Below are positions 17,116 through 25,227 of a DNA stretch of 64,000 nucleotides, piece by piece (within the stretch, counting starts at the first letter, position 1; each line of letters opens with the position of its first letter). Below the pieces are notes generated by a model. That model was given only the letters and a program-made list of their open reading frames with translations. It was not told the DNA's origin and made no database searches. This DNA is from Dehalococcoidia bacterium (GTDB lineage: Bacteria; Chloroflexota; Dehalococcoidia; Lucifugimonadales; Lucifugimonadaceae): the NCBI GenBank assembly GCA_012959765.1, contig DUCO01000030.1, positions 62,001 through 126,000 on the forward strand, read 5' to 3'. Both the position numbers and the translations under genes were made by a program.

Positions 17116-18261
17116 GTGAATATCTCAAATATCGAAGTAATACGATTTCGAACTACCACGCAGTAGCACCCTTCAAAGTGGGGTTACGGGCGTTGGGGTG
17201 AAGTGCGAGATACAACCGAAACGATCACGAAAATCTCGACTGATGATGGTCCCGACGGTTCCATGATCGGCGGTGATACACAGATCATGGAATACATCGT
17301 CAAGCCCATGATCATCGGGGGAAAACCGCTCGAACGCGAGAAGATTTGGAACTGTATGGACCAACTCGTGACGTTCGGGCACAGTTTGCCTGAGCACAAG
17401 ATGGGGATCGTCGACAGTGCGCTATGGAACCTTTTCGGAAGGTTTGTTGATCTCCCAGTGAGCGTCATCATGGGTGGGGCACGTAAAATAGTTAAGGCCT
17501 ACGCCAGCACGTTCCCCAACATGGGTGGCCCCGAGGTATATGCCGAACATGCGCTTGAGGCCAAACGGCAGGGTTACAAGGCCTATAAGGTGCACGCCTA
17601 TATCTGCTGGAATCCCTACAAATGGGAACCTGCCCCTCAACAGCCGGGATTCCCGAAAGAAGATGTTGAGATTTGTCGTGCGGTCAGGGAAGCCGTTGGC
17701 GACGACATGGTGCTCATGCTCGACCCGTTCGGTGCCTACACACTAGAAGAGTCGATCTGGGTTGGCCGAGAGATCGAAAAGCTCAACTATTACTGGCTGG
17801 AACACCCGATGATCGAAACTCGGTCCGAGTCTTACCGCCGCTTGACCGAGGAGCTCGACATCCCGATTCTCGCATCAGAGCACGTCCCCGGCGGTGTATT
17901 CACTCGCGCTGAGTGGATAATTCAGAAGGGCTCCGACATGCTACGGATCGACCATAACTTCGGCGGCATCACTGCCTGCCAAAAAATGGTCGCAATTGCT
18001 CAAGCGTACGGAATCAAGTGCGAGATGCATGGTGGCGGTTGGGTTAACAGTCAGATCCTTGGGGCAACCACAGAGGCTGTGTGTGAGTACTTCGAGCGCG
18101 GCCTCCTGCGTCCAGATTTCGACTACGAAATACCAGCGCCGTTTCTTAATGCGATCTGTGATCCGCTCGATGATGACGGAAATGTGATCTTGCCAACCGG
18201 ACCAGGACTCGGAATGGACTTTAATTGGGATTACATAAACGACAACCTGGTCAAGGCCTAA
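17116..18261 (+). pseudogene. Enolase-superfamily enzyme (mandelate racemase-like) with an in-frame TAG near the N-terminus
   Basis: GTG 17116 starts NISNIEVIRFRTTTQ, a normal family N-terminus, then TAG at 17164-17166. The same frame continues HPSKWGYGRWGEVRDTTETI and remains open for 365 codons to TAA at 18259. The barrel shows KAYKVHAY, MLDPFGAY, YYWLEHPM, ILASEHVPGG, RIDHNFGG and EMHGGGW, covering the metal-ligand and base positions (LEHP and SEH in place of EEP and GER). Translation could restart at GTG 17203, losing about 29 residues of the capping domain that closes the active site, so function is doubtful. The rest of the gene shows no decay, implying a recent mutation or a base-call error. 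Confidence 0.75.
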
Positions 18262-18389
18262 CCTCGGTTCACGAGCACTCTGGGGTTAAAGCGGAACTAA
18301 CATTCAGCCGCTCAGGCAAAGCGCACAAACCCAATCTCCGGCGCCAAACTTAATATTCTTCATGTAATTCATTTCACTGAATGGTCATC

Positions 18390-18695
18390 ATGGCAGAACA
18401 ACCGACAACATGGACGTTTCTCACGAATCACTCCCATGTTCTATATGCGATCTCTAAGACGCCCGACATCAGAGTGCGTGAAATATCGTCGCTCGTTGGG
18501 ATAACCGAGAGAGCGGTTCTAAGGATTATTCAGGAGTTGGCAGACGCGGGTTTCGTCGTGATCGAAAAAGTCGGAAGAGAAAACCGATACTCGGTCACAT
18601 CAGACGTTCCGCTGCGCCATCCACTTGAGCAGCACCGCACGGTGAGTGAGTTACTGGAGATGCTTGCCGAAGATGAGGCTGATGCCAATTCTTAG
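18390..18695 (+). CDS. Winged helix-turn-helix transcriptional regulator (ArsR/MarR-like)
   Basis: A 101-aa protein from ATG 18390; an in-frame ATG at 18381 adds three residues. Residues about 15-75 form a winged HTH: HVLYAISKTPDIRVREISSL, then VGITERAVLRIIQELADAGF as recognition helix region, and VVIEKVGRENRYSV as the wing. The C-terminus (HPLEQHRTVSELLEMLAEDE) is an acidic helix, possibly for dimerisation. There is no visible ligand or metal site. It is the first gene after the enolase-superfamily pseudogene, separated by about 130 bp, and could once have regulated it; that is inference. Confidence 0.8.
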   Translation: MAEQPTTWTFLTNHSHVLYAISKTPDIRVREISSLVGITERAVLRIIQELADAGFVVIEKVGRENRYSVTSDVPLRHPLEQHRTVSELLEMLAEDEADANS

Positions 18696-18766
18696 CGAGA
18701 ACCGGCACCGCCTATTTGGAATGGTTTCGACTTCTTCGATTATCGGGTTGAATACGCGTTACGCGT

Positions 18767-18816
18767 TACGCAGGACGCAGGACGCAGGACGCAGGACGCA
18801 GGACGCAGGACGCAGG
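18767..18816 (+). repeat. Heptanucleotide tandem repeat (CAGGACG)n
   Basis: Six uninterrupted copies of CAGGACG run from 18771 to 18812, flanked by partial units and by a doubled GCGTTAC just upstream. The last partial unit merges into AGGG, the likely Shine-Dalgarno of the CDS starting at 18827. A 7-bp unit suits slipped-strand copy-number change. Confidence 0.9.
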
Positions 18817-18826
18817 GACTATTTTG

Positions 18827-19231
18827 ATGCTATTTATGGTCGAGTTGAAGCACAGTCCTGAGACTTGCATCACCGCAAGGGATAGATCGTCTTCCGAGAT
18901 GGATGCAAAACAACTCCACGTGTTGCGTGAGATTGCTGCGAAACACGGTGCAATGGTTGTCGATGGCTGGTCGTTTCCGGTTGGACACCAACTCTGGTAC
19001 GTGATCGACGCCAAAGAATCGCATGCAGTTGGTGACGTGTTTTTTGAATCGGGTGCGTTCAGATGGAACACGGTGACCATCAACCCTGTAATGAACCACG
19101 ATTCCTTCATCAGGAACGTGCTGGAACCGATCGTAGATGGACCAGAACCACCAAAAACAGAGGAAGCATCCAGCGATCAGAGGCAGTCAAACCACAAGGC
19201 ATGGCAGCCATTCCATCAGCCAGTAAAGTAA
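18827..19231 (+). CDS. DUF3303-like small protein
   Basis: A 134-aa protein from ATG 18827, eleven nt downstream of AGGG at the end of the heptamer repeat. The first 90 residues (MLFMVELKHSPETC, then HVLREIAAKHGAMVVDGWSFPVGHQLWYVIDA, then GDVFFESGAFRWNTVTINPVM) follow the ferredoxin-like Dabb/DUF3303 pattern, in which a short strand MxFMVxxxH and a central WxVxDA strand form a small dimeric sheet. The last 30 residues are Pro, Glu and Gln-rich and probably disordered. Function unknown; no catalytic residues can be named. Confidence 0.65.
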   Translation: MLFMVELKHSPETCITARDRSSSEMDAKQLHVLREIAAKHGAMVVDGWSFPVGHQLWYVIDAKESHAVGDVFFESGAFRWNTVTINPVMNHDSFIRNVLEPIVDGPEPPKTEEASSDQRQSNHKAWQPFHQPVK

Positions 19232-19289
19232 CTGCGCGTTTCTCGGTTGTTGCGATATTTTCCGATCAAAGAAAAAGTCTCCCAGCCAC

Positions 19290-20522
19290 CTAGAACATCA
19301 TCGGGCACCACGGCGCTCTTACCGTGGCGAACATCGCATCTGCCAACGCTATCGATCCGTCCGTGTTTTCTTCCGCCCGACCCGCCCGTGCCAGATCCCC
19401 AAGCTTCGCACCGCCTAAGAATATCGCCGCCAGCGAAGCAGTCGGAAGCGTGATGTCAGCGGCCTTGGTCGTTGGCACGCAGCGAGCGCCGTCTGGCCCA
19501 CCAGTCAGCTCAAACCGGCCACCCCACTCAGGAATGAAAGAATCTTCAACCTCAAGCACCAAACTGCCCTCAGCAAGATACGTTCGAGTCGAAAGCGCCT
19601 CAGCAACGTCCATCAACCGATACCAAACACCGTCGTAGGGTTTGCGCTCAAGTTGGCGCTGGTCTTCGAGCATCCAGGGCAGGCTGTCGTCGGAAGGCGA
19701 ACGCCAAGTGTTCAGCGTGTCGTAAAGATCGACATTCAAAAGATGATTCCAGAGAGCGGCGTGCGAAGCTGCTGACGAGTGAATGACATCATCTGCGTTG
19801 ATCATCCCGTGAGCATGCTCGCCGAATACGTGCAGTTCTTTCACCAGATAATTGGCGTATCCGAGCACCTTGCCATCCTCTTCATAGACGATCAGGAACG
19901 GCTTGCTCCAGCCATCTCCAGACTCATTCAATCCGGTAGCCCATCGATCCCAATGGTGGTCGTTTCGGCGCGGCACCCCGACATGCGAGTTAACCGCGGC
20001 TTCCCACGCAACCGGGAATAGTTTTCGAGCCTCGTCTGGATTTACAAACCGTATTCGCCCCGAAATTTCAGGAGAGTTTTTGATCTTAGTTTTACGAGTG
20101 TCGATCAGAAAATTCTCGTGCGGAATCGAAATGCCGTAGCCGTAGCGACCGTAAATAATGCTTTCCGAAGCCCACAGCGAAGCTACAGGCTGCCCTTTAT
20201 CCCGCTCCTGTCGAAGCAACGGCTTCATCATCCCGTTCAGCAAACCCTGACGCCGGTGGGTCGTAGCAACGGTTACAGCAGTAACACCGGCGTTCTTGAT
20301 AATGGCTCCACCGGGAACAGCCGTTTCAAAAGGGTGCGCACCCGACGTTCCAACGATCTCACCGCCATCGAACGCACACATACTCATTTCCGGCGTCAGA
20401 GTAAGCCGGTCAAGTCGATACTGCTCCTGGCTCGGCGAGTAGTGCCCCCCGAAACCTCTTTCGATCGCCACACCAAAACTTCTGTGCTCAGCGGCGGTAA
20501 TTTGTCGGTATTCGATGGTCAT
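19290..20522 (-). CDS. Eis-like GNAT acetyltransferase (paralogue A)
   Basis: A 410-aa protein from ATG 20522. It has the Eis architecture: an N-terminal GNAT domain with the acetyl-CoA motif THRRQGLL (about 90), a second degenerate GNAT domain, and an SCP2-like C-terminal domain. The segment IIYGRYGYGI corresponds to the region carrying the Eis catalytic Tyr, and the protein ends in Phe, as does mycobacterial Eis, whose C-terminal carboxylate acts as base. Eis acetylates amines including aminoglycosides; the native substrate here is unknown. It lies directly downstream of paralogue B (28 bp gap), so the two are probably one operon. Confidence 0.87.
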   Translation of the reverse strand: MTIEYRQITAAEHRSFGVAIERGFGGHYSPSQEQYRLDRLTLTPEMSMCAFDGGEIVGTSGAHPFETAVPGGAIIKNAGVTAVTVATTHRRQGLLNGMMKPLLRQERDKGQPVASLWASESIIYGRYGYGISIPHENFLIDTRKTKIKNSPEISGRIRFVNPDEARKLFPVAWEAAVNSHVGVPRRNDHHWDRWATGLNESGDGWSKPFLIVYEEDGKVLGYANYLVKELHVFGEHAHGMINADDVIHSSAASHAALWNHLLNVDLYDTLNTWRSPSDDSLPWMLEDQRQLERKPYDGVWYRLMDVAEALSTRTYLAEGSLVLEVEDSFIPEWGGRFELTGGPDGARCVPTTKAADITLPTASLAAIFLGGAKLGDLARAGRAEENTDGSIALADAMFATVRAPWCPMMF

Positions 20523-20550
20523 GGTGTGGTCGCTGAATCAATTCTGAGGG

Positions 20551-21792
20551 CTAGAAGTAGTGCGCACACCACGGTGCTGAATCGGTAGTAAACATGCCAT
20601 GTAGCTTCGCCAGCGATCCGGTCGTAATCGCGTCGATCCGCCCGGCTTCAACAAGCGGACCAGGTGTCACCCCGCCTAAATAAATGGCGCTCAAGTCAGC
20701 CGGAGTCATCACAACATCCGGCTTGTCGGTTGTCTTCTTTACTGAAGCCTGTGAATCATCGATATCGAGCACATATGTCCCCGCAACAGCAGGTTGCGAT
20801 TCGGAAACAAGTCCAACCTTCAGACGACCATTTGCGTTGTACGTTCGAGCCTCAAGGGCCTTTGGAATATCCAGTAACCGAATCCACAGTGCATCGTGCG
20901 ATATTCGATTCAGCCGACGGGGATCCGAAAGCATCCACCACAGCGGATCGTCGGCAGGTCGGTTTATCGCGGTGATCTTGCCAACCAGATCGAAGTTCAG
21001 CAGGAATCGCCACATCGTCGCGTGGGCCGTATCGGTAACGGAAACCTGCTCGACAATCTCAAGTGTTCCCATGTCCGAATCACCAAGCCGGCGCATCCGG
21101 TAAGCCACATACCCTGTCTGCTCGCCACCCTCTTCGCATATCGCAAAGAACAGCGCACTCGCCCCTCCACGAACCCGTTCGTCATCAAACAACTCGTAGC
21201 GCCAACGACCCGCATTGCGATCAACCGATCCTGCGGTGTCGTGGTGCATCTGCTCGTAAATTCCGGGCAACATTGCTGCAGCTTCGTCAGCGTCAACGAA
21301 ATAAACGTGAGCGTCCGATTCGTCATCTGGAGAAATAGGCGAGTGCGTGAATGCTCCAAAACTGGGATCAATTTCCCAATCGTAGGAGTTAACCGCCAAT
21401 CCGTAATCAAATCGGCTATACAGGTGAGACTGTGAAGCCCAAAGCCCACTGATGATGTCGCCACGATCACGAGCAGCGTCATGGATCTGGGTCATCATGT
21501 TCGAAAACGCACCTTGCCGACGATGTGTAACCGAGGTGGTCATGTATGCCACCCCAGCCATCGGCACAGTCGCTCCACCGGGAACGGCCAGCGAGTACGA
21601 ATCCGCCCCACCTGTCCCAACAATGCGCTCGGACCCTGTGTCGACCGCTGCTACCAGTCGATCCAGCTCAGCCCGATCGTTTCGCAAACGCGCAATATCG
21701 TCGGGATGAACCTGCTGTCCAAACCCGTGGCGAACGGCTTCGCGCCATTCGACGAAGTTGTCGTCTGTTACTGATCGTAGTTCGATAGTCAT
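20551..21792 (-). CDS. Eis-like GNAT acetyltransferase (paralogue B)
   Basis: A 413-aa protein from ATG 21792 with the same three-domain Eis layout as its neighbour: N-terminal [13 protein letters not shown], acetyl-CoA loop [21 protein letters not shown] at the position of the catalytic Tyr region, and a C-terminal ending APWCAHYF. The shared start, the similar APWC-F ending and the adjacency point to tandem duplication, but the two have diverged widely, suggesting different substrates. It is first in the probable two-gene operon and divergent from the SDR at 21908, with 115 bp for both promoters. Confidence 0.87.
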   Translation of the reverse strand: MTIELRSVTDDNFVEWREAVRHGFGQQVHPDDIARLRNDRAELDRLVAAVDTGSERIVGTGGADSYSLAVPGGATVPMAGVAYMTTSVTHRRQGAFSNMMTQIHDAARDRGDIISGLWASQSHLYSRFDYGLAVNSYDWEIDPSFGAFTHSPISPDDESDAHVYFVDADEAAAMLPGIYEQMHHDTAGSVDRNAGRWRYELFDDERVRGGASALFFAICEEGGEQTGYVAYRMRRLGDSDMGTLEIVEQVSVTDTAHATMWRFLLNFDLVGKITAINRPADDPLWWMLSDPRRLNRISHDALWIRLLDIPKALEARTYNANGRLKVGLVSESQPAVAGTYVLDIDDSQASVKKTTDKPDVVMTPADLSAIYLGGVTPGPLVEAGRIDAITTGSLAKLHGMFTTDSAPWCAHYF

Positions 21793-21907
21793 TAGAGTTG
21801 AAAATGTGGGCAGCCAATCAGCCCGACAACGTATCCTACGTGTCGCACCACCCCCGAGCCACTACTATCCAGTTCGGTTCGCTAACAAGAAAAAGGTATC
21901 CCCCAAC

Positions 21908-22672
21908 ATGGCAGCACTGCTCGAAGACAAGATCGTGTTGGTAACTGGCGCAAGCTCTGGGATTGGCCGCGAGGCTGCCATAGTCATGGCCGGTCACGGG
22001 GCGAAAGTGGTTGCAGCAGCACGACGAGAAGCCGACCTAACCGAAACCGTTCGCCTTATCGAATCGGCAGGTGGCACGGCTTCCTATATAGTGACCGACG
22101 TTTCGATTGGCTCCGATGTGGAGCGGGCTGTGCAGCACGCGGTTGCGACCTTTGGGGGACTGAACGCAGCCTTCAACAATGCTGGAATTCTCGAACCTAA
22201 CACCCATCTTCACGAAGTTGCCGAAGAAGAGTTCGATAACGTCATCAACGTGAATCTCAAAGGCACTTTTCTGAGCATGAAATATGAGATCGCCCACATG
22301 CTTGAGAACGGCGGCGGGTCGATTGTCAACGACTCTTCATTCATGGGGCTTCGTGGCGGCACCGGACGCCAGCCCGCATATACGGCAAGCAAACACGGCG
22401 TGCTGGGTCTCACCAAATCAGCGGCACGCGACTATGCCCGCAAAAACATCAGAGTGAACGCTGTCTGCCCCGGCGTGATCGACACGACGATGATGCACGG
22501 TCTCGACCGAGACGGCGATCCCGCAACCCGAGCCAAAATGGAATCGTGGGTCCCAATGAACCGCTACGGCAATCCAAGCGAGGTCGGTCAGGTCGTGGCG
22601 TTTTTATGCTCCGACGCCGCCAGCTACGTCACAGGTCAGGCAATACCCGTAGACGGCGGAGTGACGAGTTAG
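21908..22672 (+). CDS. Short-chain dehydrogenase/reductase (SDR), classical type
   Basis: A 254-aa protein; ATG 21908 gives the standard SDR N-terminus. Motifs are VTGASSGIG (residues 13-21) for NAD(P) binding, NNAGI (about 89), the catalytic Ser in NDSSFMG, and YTASKHG (Tyr and Lys of the YxxxK pair) followed by VNAVCPG. The length is typical. The enzyme reduces or oxidises a hydroxyl or keto group on a small substrate, probably in sugar-acid or alcohol metabolism given its neighbours. After TAG comes CCGCTAGCGG with TTTGGTTT, a short hairpin of the stop-linked type. Confidence 0.9.
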   Translation: MAALLEDKIVLVTGASSGIGREAAIVMAGHGAKVVAAARREADLTETVRLIESAGGTASYIVTDVSIGSDVERAVQHAVATFGGLNAAFNNAGILEPNTHLHEVAEEEFDNVINVNLKGTFLSMKYEIAHMLENGGGSIVNDSSFMGLRGGTGRQPAYTASKHGVLGLTKSAARDYARKNIRVNAVCPGVIDTTMMHGLDRDGDPATRAKMESWVPMNRYGNPSEVGQVVAFLCSDAASYVTGQAIPVDGGVTS

Positions 22673-22694
22673 AGGCCGCTAGCGGTTTGGTTTC
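22670..22694 (+). terminator. Short stop-proximal hairpin (CCGCTAGCGG + TTTGGTTTC)
   Basis: The perfect palindrome CCGCTAGCGG (22676-22685) starts 3 nt after the TAG of the SDR and is followed by TTTGGTTTC. It is weaker than the GTGCC-type modules but similarly placed. Confidence 0.4.
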
Positions 22695-22793
22695 ATGAGC
22701 GAGTCACTGGAGCCGAGAGTCTTGGTGCGATGACATGCCCGCAGCCAACCCGAAGCGTCACCACTTCGAATTAGCAAGCAGCCCCCAACCTCT

Positions 22794-22834
22794 CAGAAAA
22801 CGTCGCTAGCGACAAAACGTGGCAATGCCACCTA
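22794..22834 (-). terminator. Double stop-abutting hairpin terminator
   Basis: On the minus strand TAG (22834-22832) is followed at once by GTGGCATTGCCAC (22831-22819) and GTTTT, then by GTCGCTAGCGAC (22813-22802) and GTTTTCTG. These are two consecutive hairpin plus GTTTT modules. Confidence 0.7.
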
Positions 22835-23761
22835 ACGAGTCCACTGCGCCTGATACGGCTGCGGCTTCACGTCGTTTGGCTCCGGATCTTTTACCGTGCC
22901 TTCACGCCAAGATTCGACCGGTATCCAGTCCAGCAGCTTCTCGGCCTTGCTCACTGATAACGGACTCTTGAACCCCGACAGCGGCTCACGAATTTCTACG
23001 CCAGGGTGAATTTCCTCAATGGCATCCATCGTCGGGATTTCGAGCGTCGTGTCGGTGGCGTTGATAAAGAACGCCTCGTGTCCGCCAAACTTTTTTTCGA
23101 TCGTAAGTCGGCAGGCTCGTGCAGCGTCGTGCCGACCCACCCAGCTCCAGAAACCACCGGCATTACGCCCCCCAATCGAGGTTTTATCGCCCGATTCGAG
23201 GTGTCGTTTGGCCGTTGCCGGGTCCCACAGCGCGTGGAACCGCATGTTGGAGATCTGAACCTTGCCGGGACGACGCCTTGCGAACGCATCACCCATCTGT
23301 TCACCAAGCCATTTCGACTGTGAATAGGCGTCTTCAACACGCGTTGGGTGATTCTCGTCGACCGGGTAGTACTCGGGCGTGTAGACCTTCGAACCCCAGC
23401 CAGCTCCAACGGCGTTTACTGACGATGCCATGCAAATCCGCTCAATGCCATGAACTTCAGCAGCTTCGAGCACGTTCCAGTTAGCCATCATATTGATGCG
23501 GAACAGTTTGTGCTCAGGGTCTTTGTTTGGTGCCGGAATAGCAGCCATGTGAATTACTGCATCGGCACCGGTGAGAGCGTTTAGCACCTCGCCATAGTCA
23601 GTGACATCGATGTCCCACCACTGCGCAGAATTGGAAGGAGATCCGGGCCGTGGCGGAATAGAGTCAGCGTTAGAAACCTCGTAACCGTGGGCTACCAGTT
23701 CAGCAATGATGTATTCACCCGCCCTGCCCGATCCGCCCGTAACTACTACCTTTTCAGCCAT
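22832..23761 (-). CDS. NAD-dependent epimerase/dehydratase
   Basis: A 309-aa extended-SDR protein; ATG 23761 was chosen because it puts MAEKVVVTGGSGRAG directly at the N-terminus, whereas the longer reading to 23851 adds non-family sequence. Motifs are TGGSGRAG for NAD, ADAVIHMAAIPAP (the HxAA strand), CMASSVNAVGA with the catalytic Ser/Thr region and DAYSQSKW (YxxxK). C-terminal residues form the substrate domain. The family epimerises, dehydrates or oxidises nucleotide sugars or uronates; uronate dehydrogenases are one possibility given the surrounding sugar-acid genes. It is convergent with the SDR at 21908. Confidence 0.88.
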   Translation of the reverse strand: MAEKVVVTGGSGRAGEYIIAELVAHGYEVSNADSIPPRPGSPSNSAQWWDIDVTDYGEVLNALTGADAVIHMAAIPAPNKDPEHKLFRINMMANWNVLEAAEVHGIERICMASSVNAVGAGWGSKVYTPEYYPVDENHPTRVEDAYSQSKWLGEQMGDAFARRRPGKVQISNMRFHALWDPATAKRHLESGDKTSIGGRNAGGFWSWVGRHDAARACRLTIEKKFGGHEAFFINATDTTLEIPTMDAIEEIHPGVEIREPLSGFKSPLSVSKAEKLLDWIPVESWREGTVKDPEPNDVKPQPYQAQWTR

Positions 23762-23920
23762 TCGATTCTCCGCTTGGTTGACTACGCTCGTTCGTCGCCA
23801 AAATTTAAATATGGAAACCAGTATGAACTCGACGCACTGACGAATGTGCAATTTGACGGCGAATTAATTCACGTCTCACACTGAGCCCACGCCACTTACA
23901 AACCGGTACCATCTCCAACC

Positions 23921-24661
23921 ATGACATCACTCTCAGGAAAAACCGCACTCGTTACCGGCGCCTCGAAAGGCATCGGCAAAGCCATCGCACTCGCATTCGG
24001 CGCAGCCGGAGCGAACGTGGTGGCAACCGCCCGAACGACCTCCGAAATCAACGAAGTTACCAACGCCGTAACTAGCGCGGGCGGCAGCGCCCTCGGCGTT
24101 ATCGCCGACCTCGGAGTCGAGTCCGATATCGCAAATCTGGCGACCACCGCCGAAGGCAAGTTCGGTGGCGTCGACATTCTGGTCAACAACGCGGCAATCA
24201 TCCACTCCCGCATTCCAATCACGGAACTCGATCCGCAACTCTGGCGCGACGTCCTCAACGTCAACCTAACCGGAGCCTTCCTGATCACCCAAAAGCTTCT
24301 GCCGGGAATGATCGATCGCGGCTACGGCAAGATCATCAACATCTCTTCGATTGGTGGTCGCAAGGGCGGAGCCGGTCGGGGTGCATACCGGGTGACCAAA
24401 TCCGGACTCATCAGTCTCACCGAAACGCTGGCTGCTGAACTCTACGAACACGGAATAAATGTCAATGCAATCTGCCCCGGCGGAACCGACACCGAAGGCT
24501 TCCGCGCCGCATTTAACACGACCGGTCGCGCAGAAAATCCGAAATTGATGGACCCCGCCGAGATTGCCGAAGTTGCTCTGTTTCTGGCATCCGACGCCAG
24601 CTCGGCAATAACAGGCACCGCCATCGATTCGTTCGGCGGCTCGAACCCCCTCTTCGCCTGA
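23921..24661 (+). CDS. Short-chain dehydrogenase/reductase (SDR), FabG-like
   Basis: A 246-aa protein from ATG 23921. TGASKGIG (about 11-18) binds the nucleotide, NNAAI replaces the usual NNAG, NISSIGG carries the catalytic Ser, and YRVTKSG has Tyr and Lys of YxxxK. It ends with the SDR C-terminal signature ITGTAIDSFGGSNP, a variation of the common VDGG. Size and motifs fit a FabG-like or gluconate 5-dehydrogenase-like oxidoreductase. It begins 160 bp from the divergent epimerase. The stop is TGA, a rare choice in this window. Confidence 0.88.
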   Translation: MTSLSGKTALVTGASKGIGKAIALAFGAAGANVVATARTTSEINEVTNAVTSAGGSALGVIADLGVESDIANLATTAEGKFGGVDILVNNAAIIHSRIPITELDPQLWRDVLNVNLTGAFLITQKLLPGMIDRGYGKIINISSIGGRKGGAGRGAYRVTKSGLISLTETLAAELYEHGINVNAICPGGTDTEGFRAAFNTTGRAENPKLMDPAEIAEVALFLASDASSAITGTAIDSFGGSNPLFA

Positions 24662-24675
24662 GTCGCCCAAGTCGA

Positions 24676-24771
24676 CTAGTTCGGATCCGAAGTGATCAGC
24701 GAATTCCTGAACACATAGGCGGTAGCTTCCGAACGATTACTCACGCCGATTTTCAGGAAGATGTTTGAGGT
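24676..24771 (-). pseudogene. C-terminal remnant of a LuxR-type regulator
   Basis: The minus strand encodes SNIFLKIGVSNRSEATAYVF then RNSLITSDPN and TAG at 24676, matching the end of the last helix pair of a GerE/LuxR HTH (V..I..KLGVSNRTEAvayA). A stop codon at 24774 closes the frame upstream, so only about 31 codons survive and the recognition helix is absent. Confidence 0.65.
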
Positions 24772-24831
24772 TTACCGTCCGCCTGGTCCTGCCAGAATTC
24801 AGGCGTCCGGCAGAGCCGAGTCTCTTAACGT

Positions 24832-25086
24832 TCAATCGTCCATCGGCAGGGTTAATTGCCGCACTGTCTCTTCAGTCGAGCTATTTGATTCAGGATCGAA
24901 TATTTCTCGAATTCCGATTGGATCTCTGGGCTCGGGCCACTTGAATGCGCCCTTATTGATAAGCCTTGAGAGTCCTTTTGATTTACGTTCAGGGGATCGG
25001 GCATATAGGGGAGCAAATTTAAGTTTCTCAAGTTGCTCCACGGCACCCGCCCACGTACCGCCCTTAATCAATGTGTTCGTGGCGCA
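24832..25086 (-). pseudogene. C-terminal remnant of a DprA/Smf-like Rossmann protein
   Basis: Minus-strand reading CATNTLIKGGTWAGAVEQLE continues KLKFAPLYARSPERKSKGLS and INKGAFKWPEPRDPIGIREIF, then about 15 residues to TGA/TAG-type closure near 24832. KGGTWAGAVEQL and GA-xWPEP are hallmarks of the C-terminal half of DprA-like DNA-processing or LOG-like Rossmann proteins. The N-terminal half, including the GSR nucleotide loop, is missing and the frame meets a stop at about 25107. It lies in the gap between an SDR and an LDH2 gene, beside the LuxR remnant, so this gap is a patch of decayed genes. Confidence 0.6.
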
Positions 25087-25227
25087 CCACTGTTACATAA
25101 GATTCACTCCCGCAATAGGGTCCGCCTGATCACCCAGCGGGCGACTGGCGGGTAATATTCGCTACATCGATCACATTTGCTCCAGCAAAACCAGCCTGCT
25201 CAACCATAGAAAGTTCAGATTCCAACG

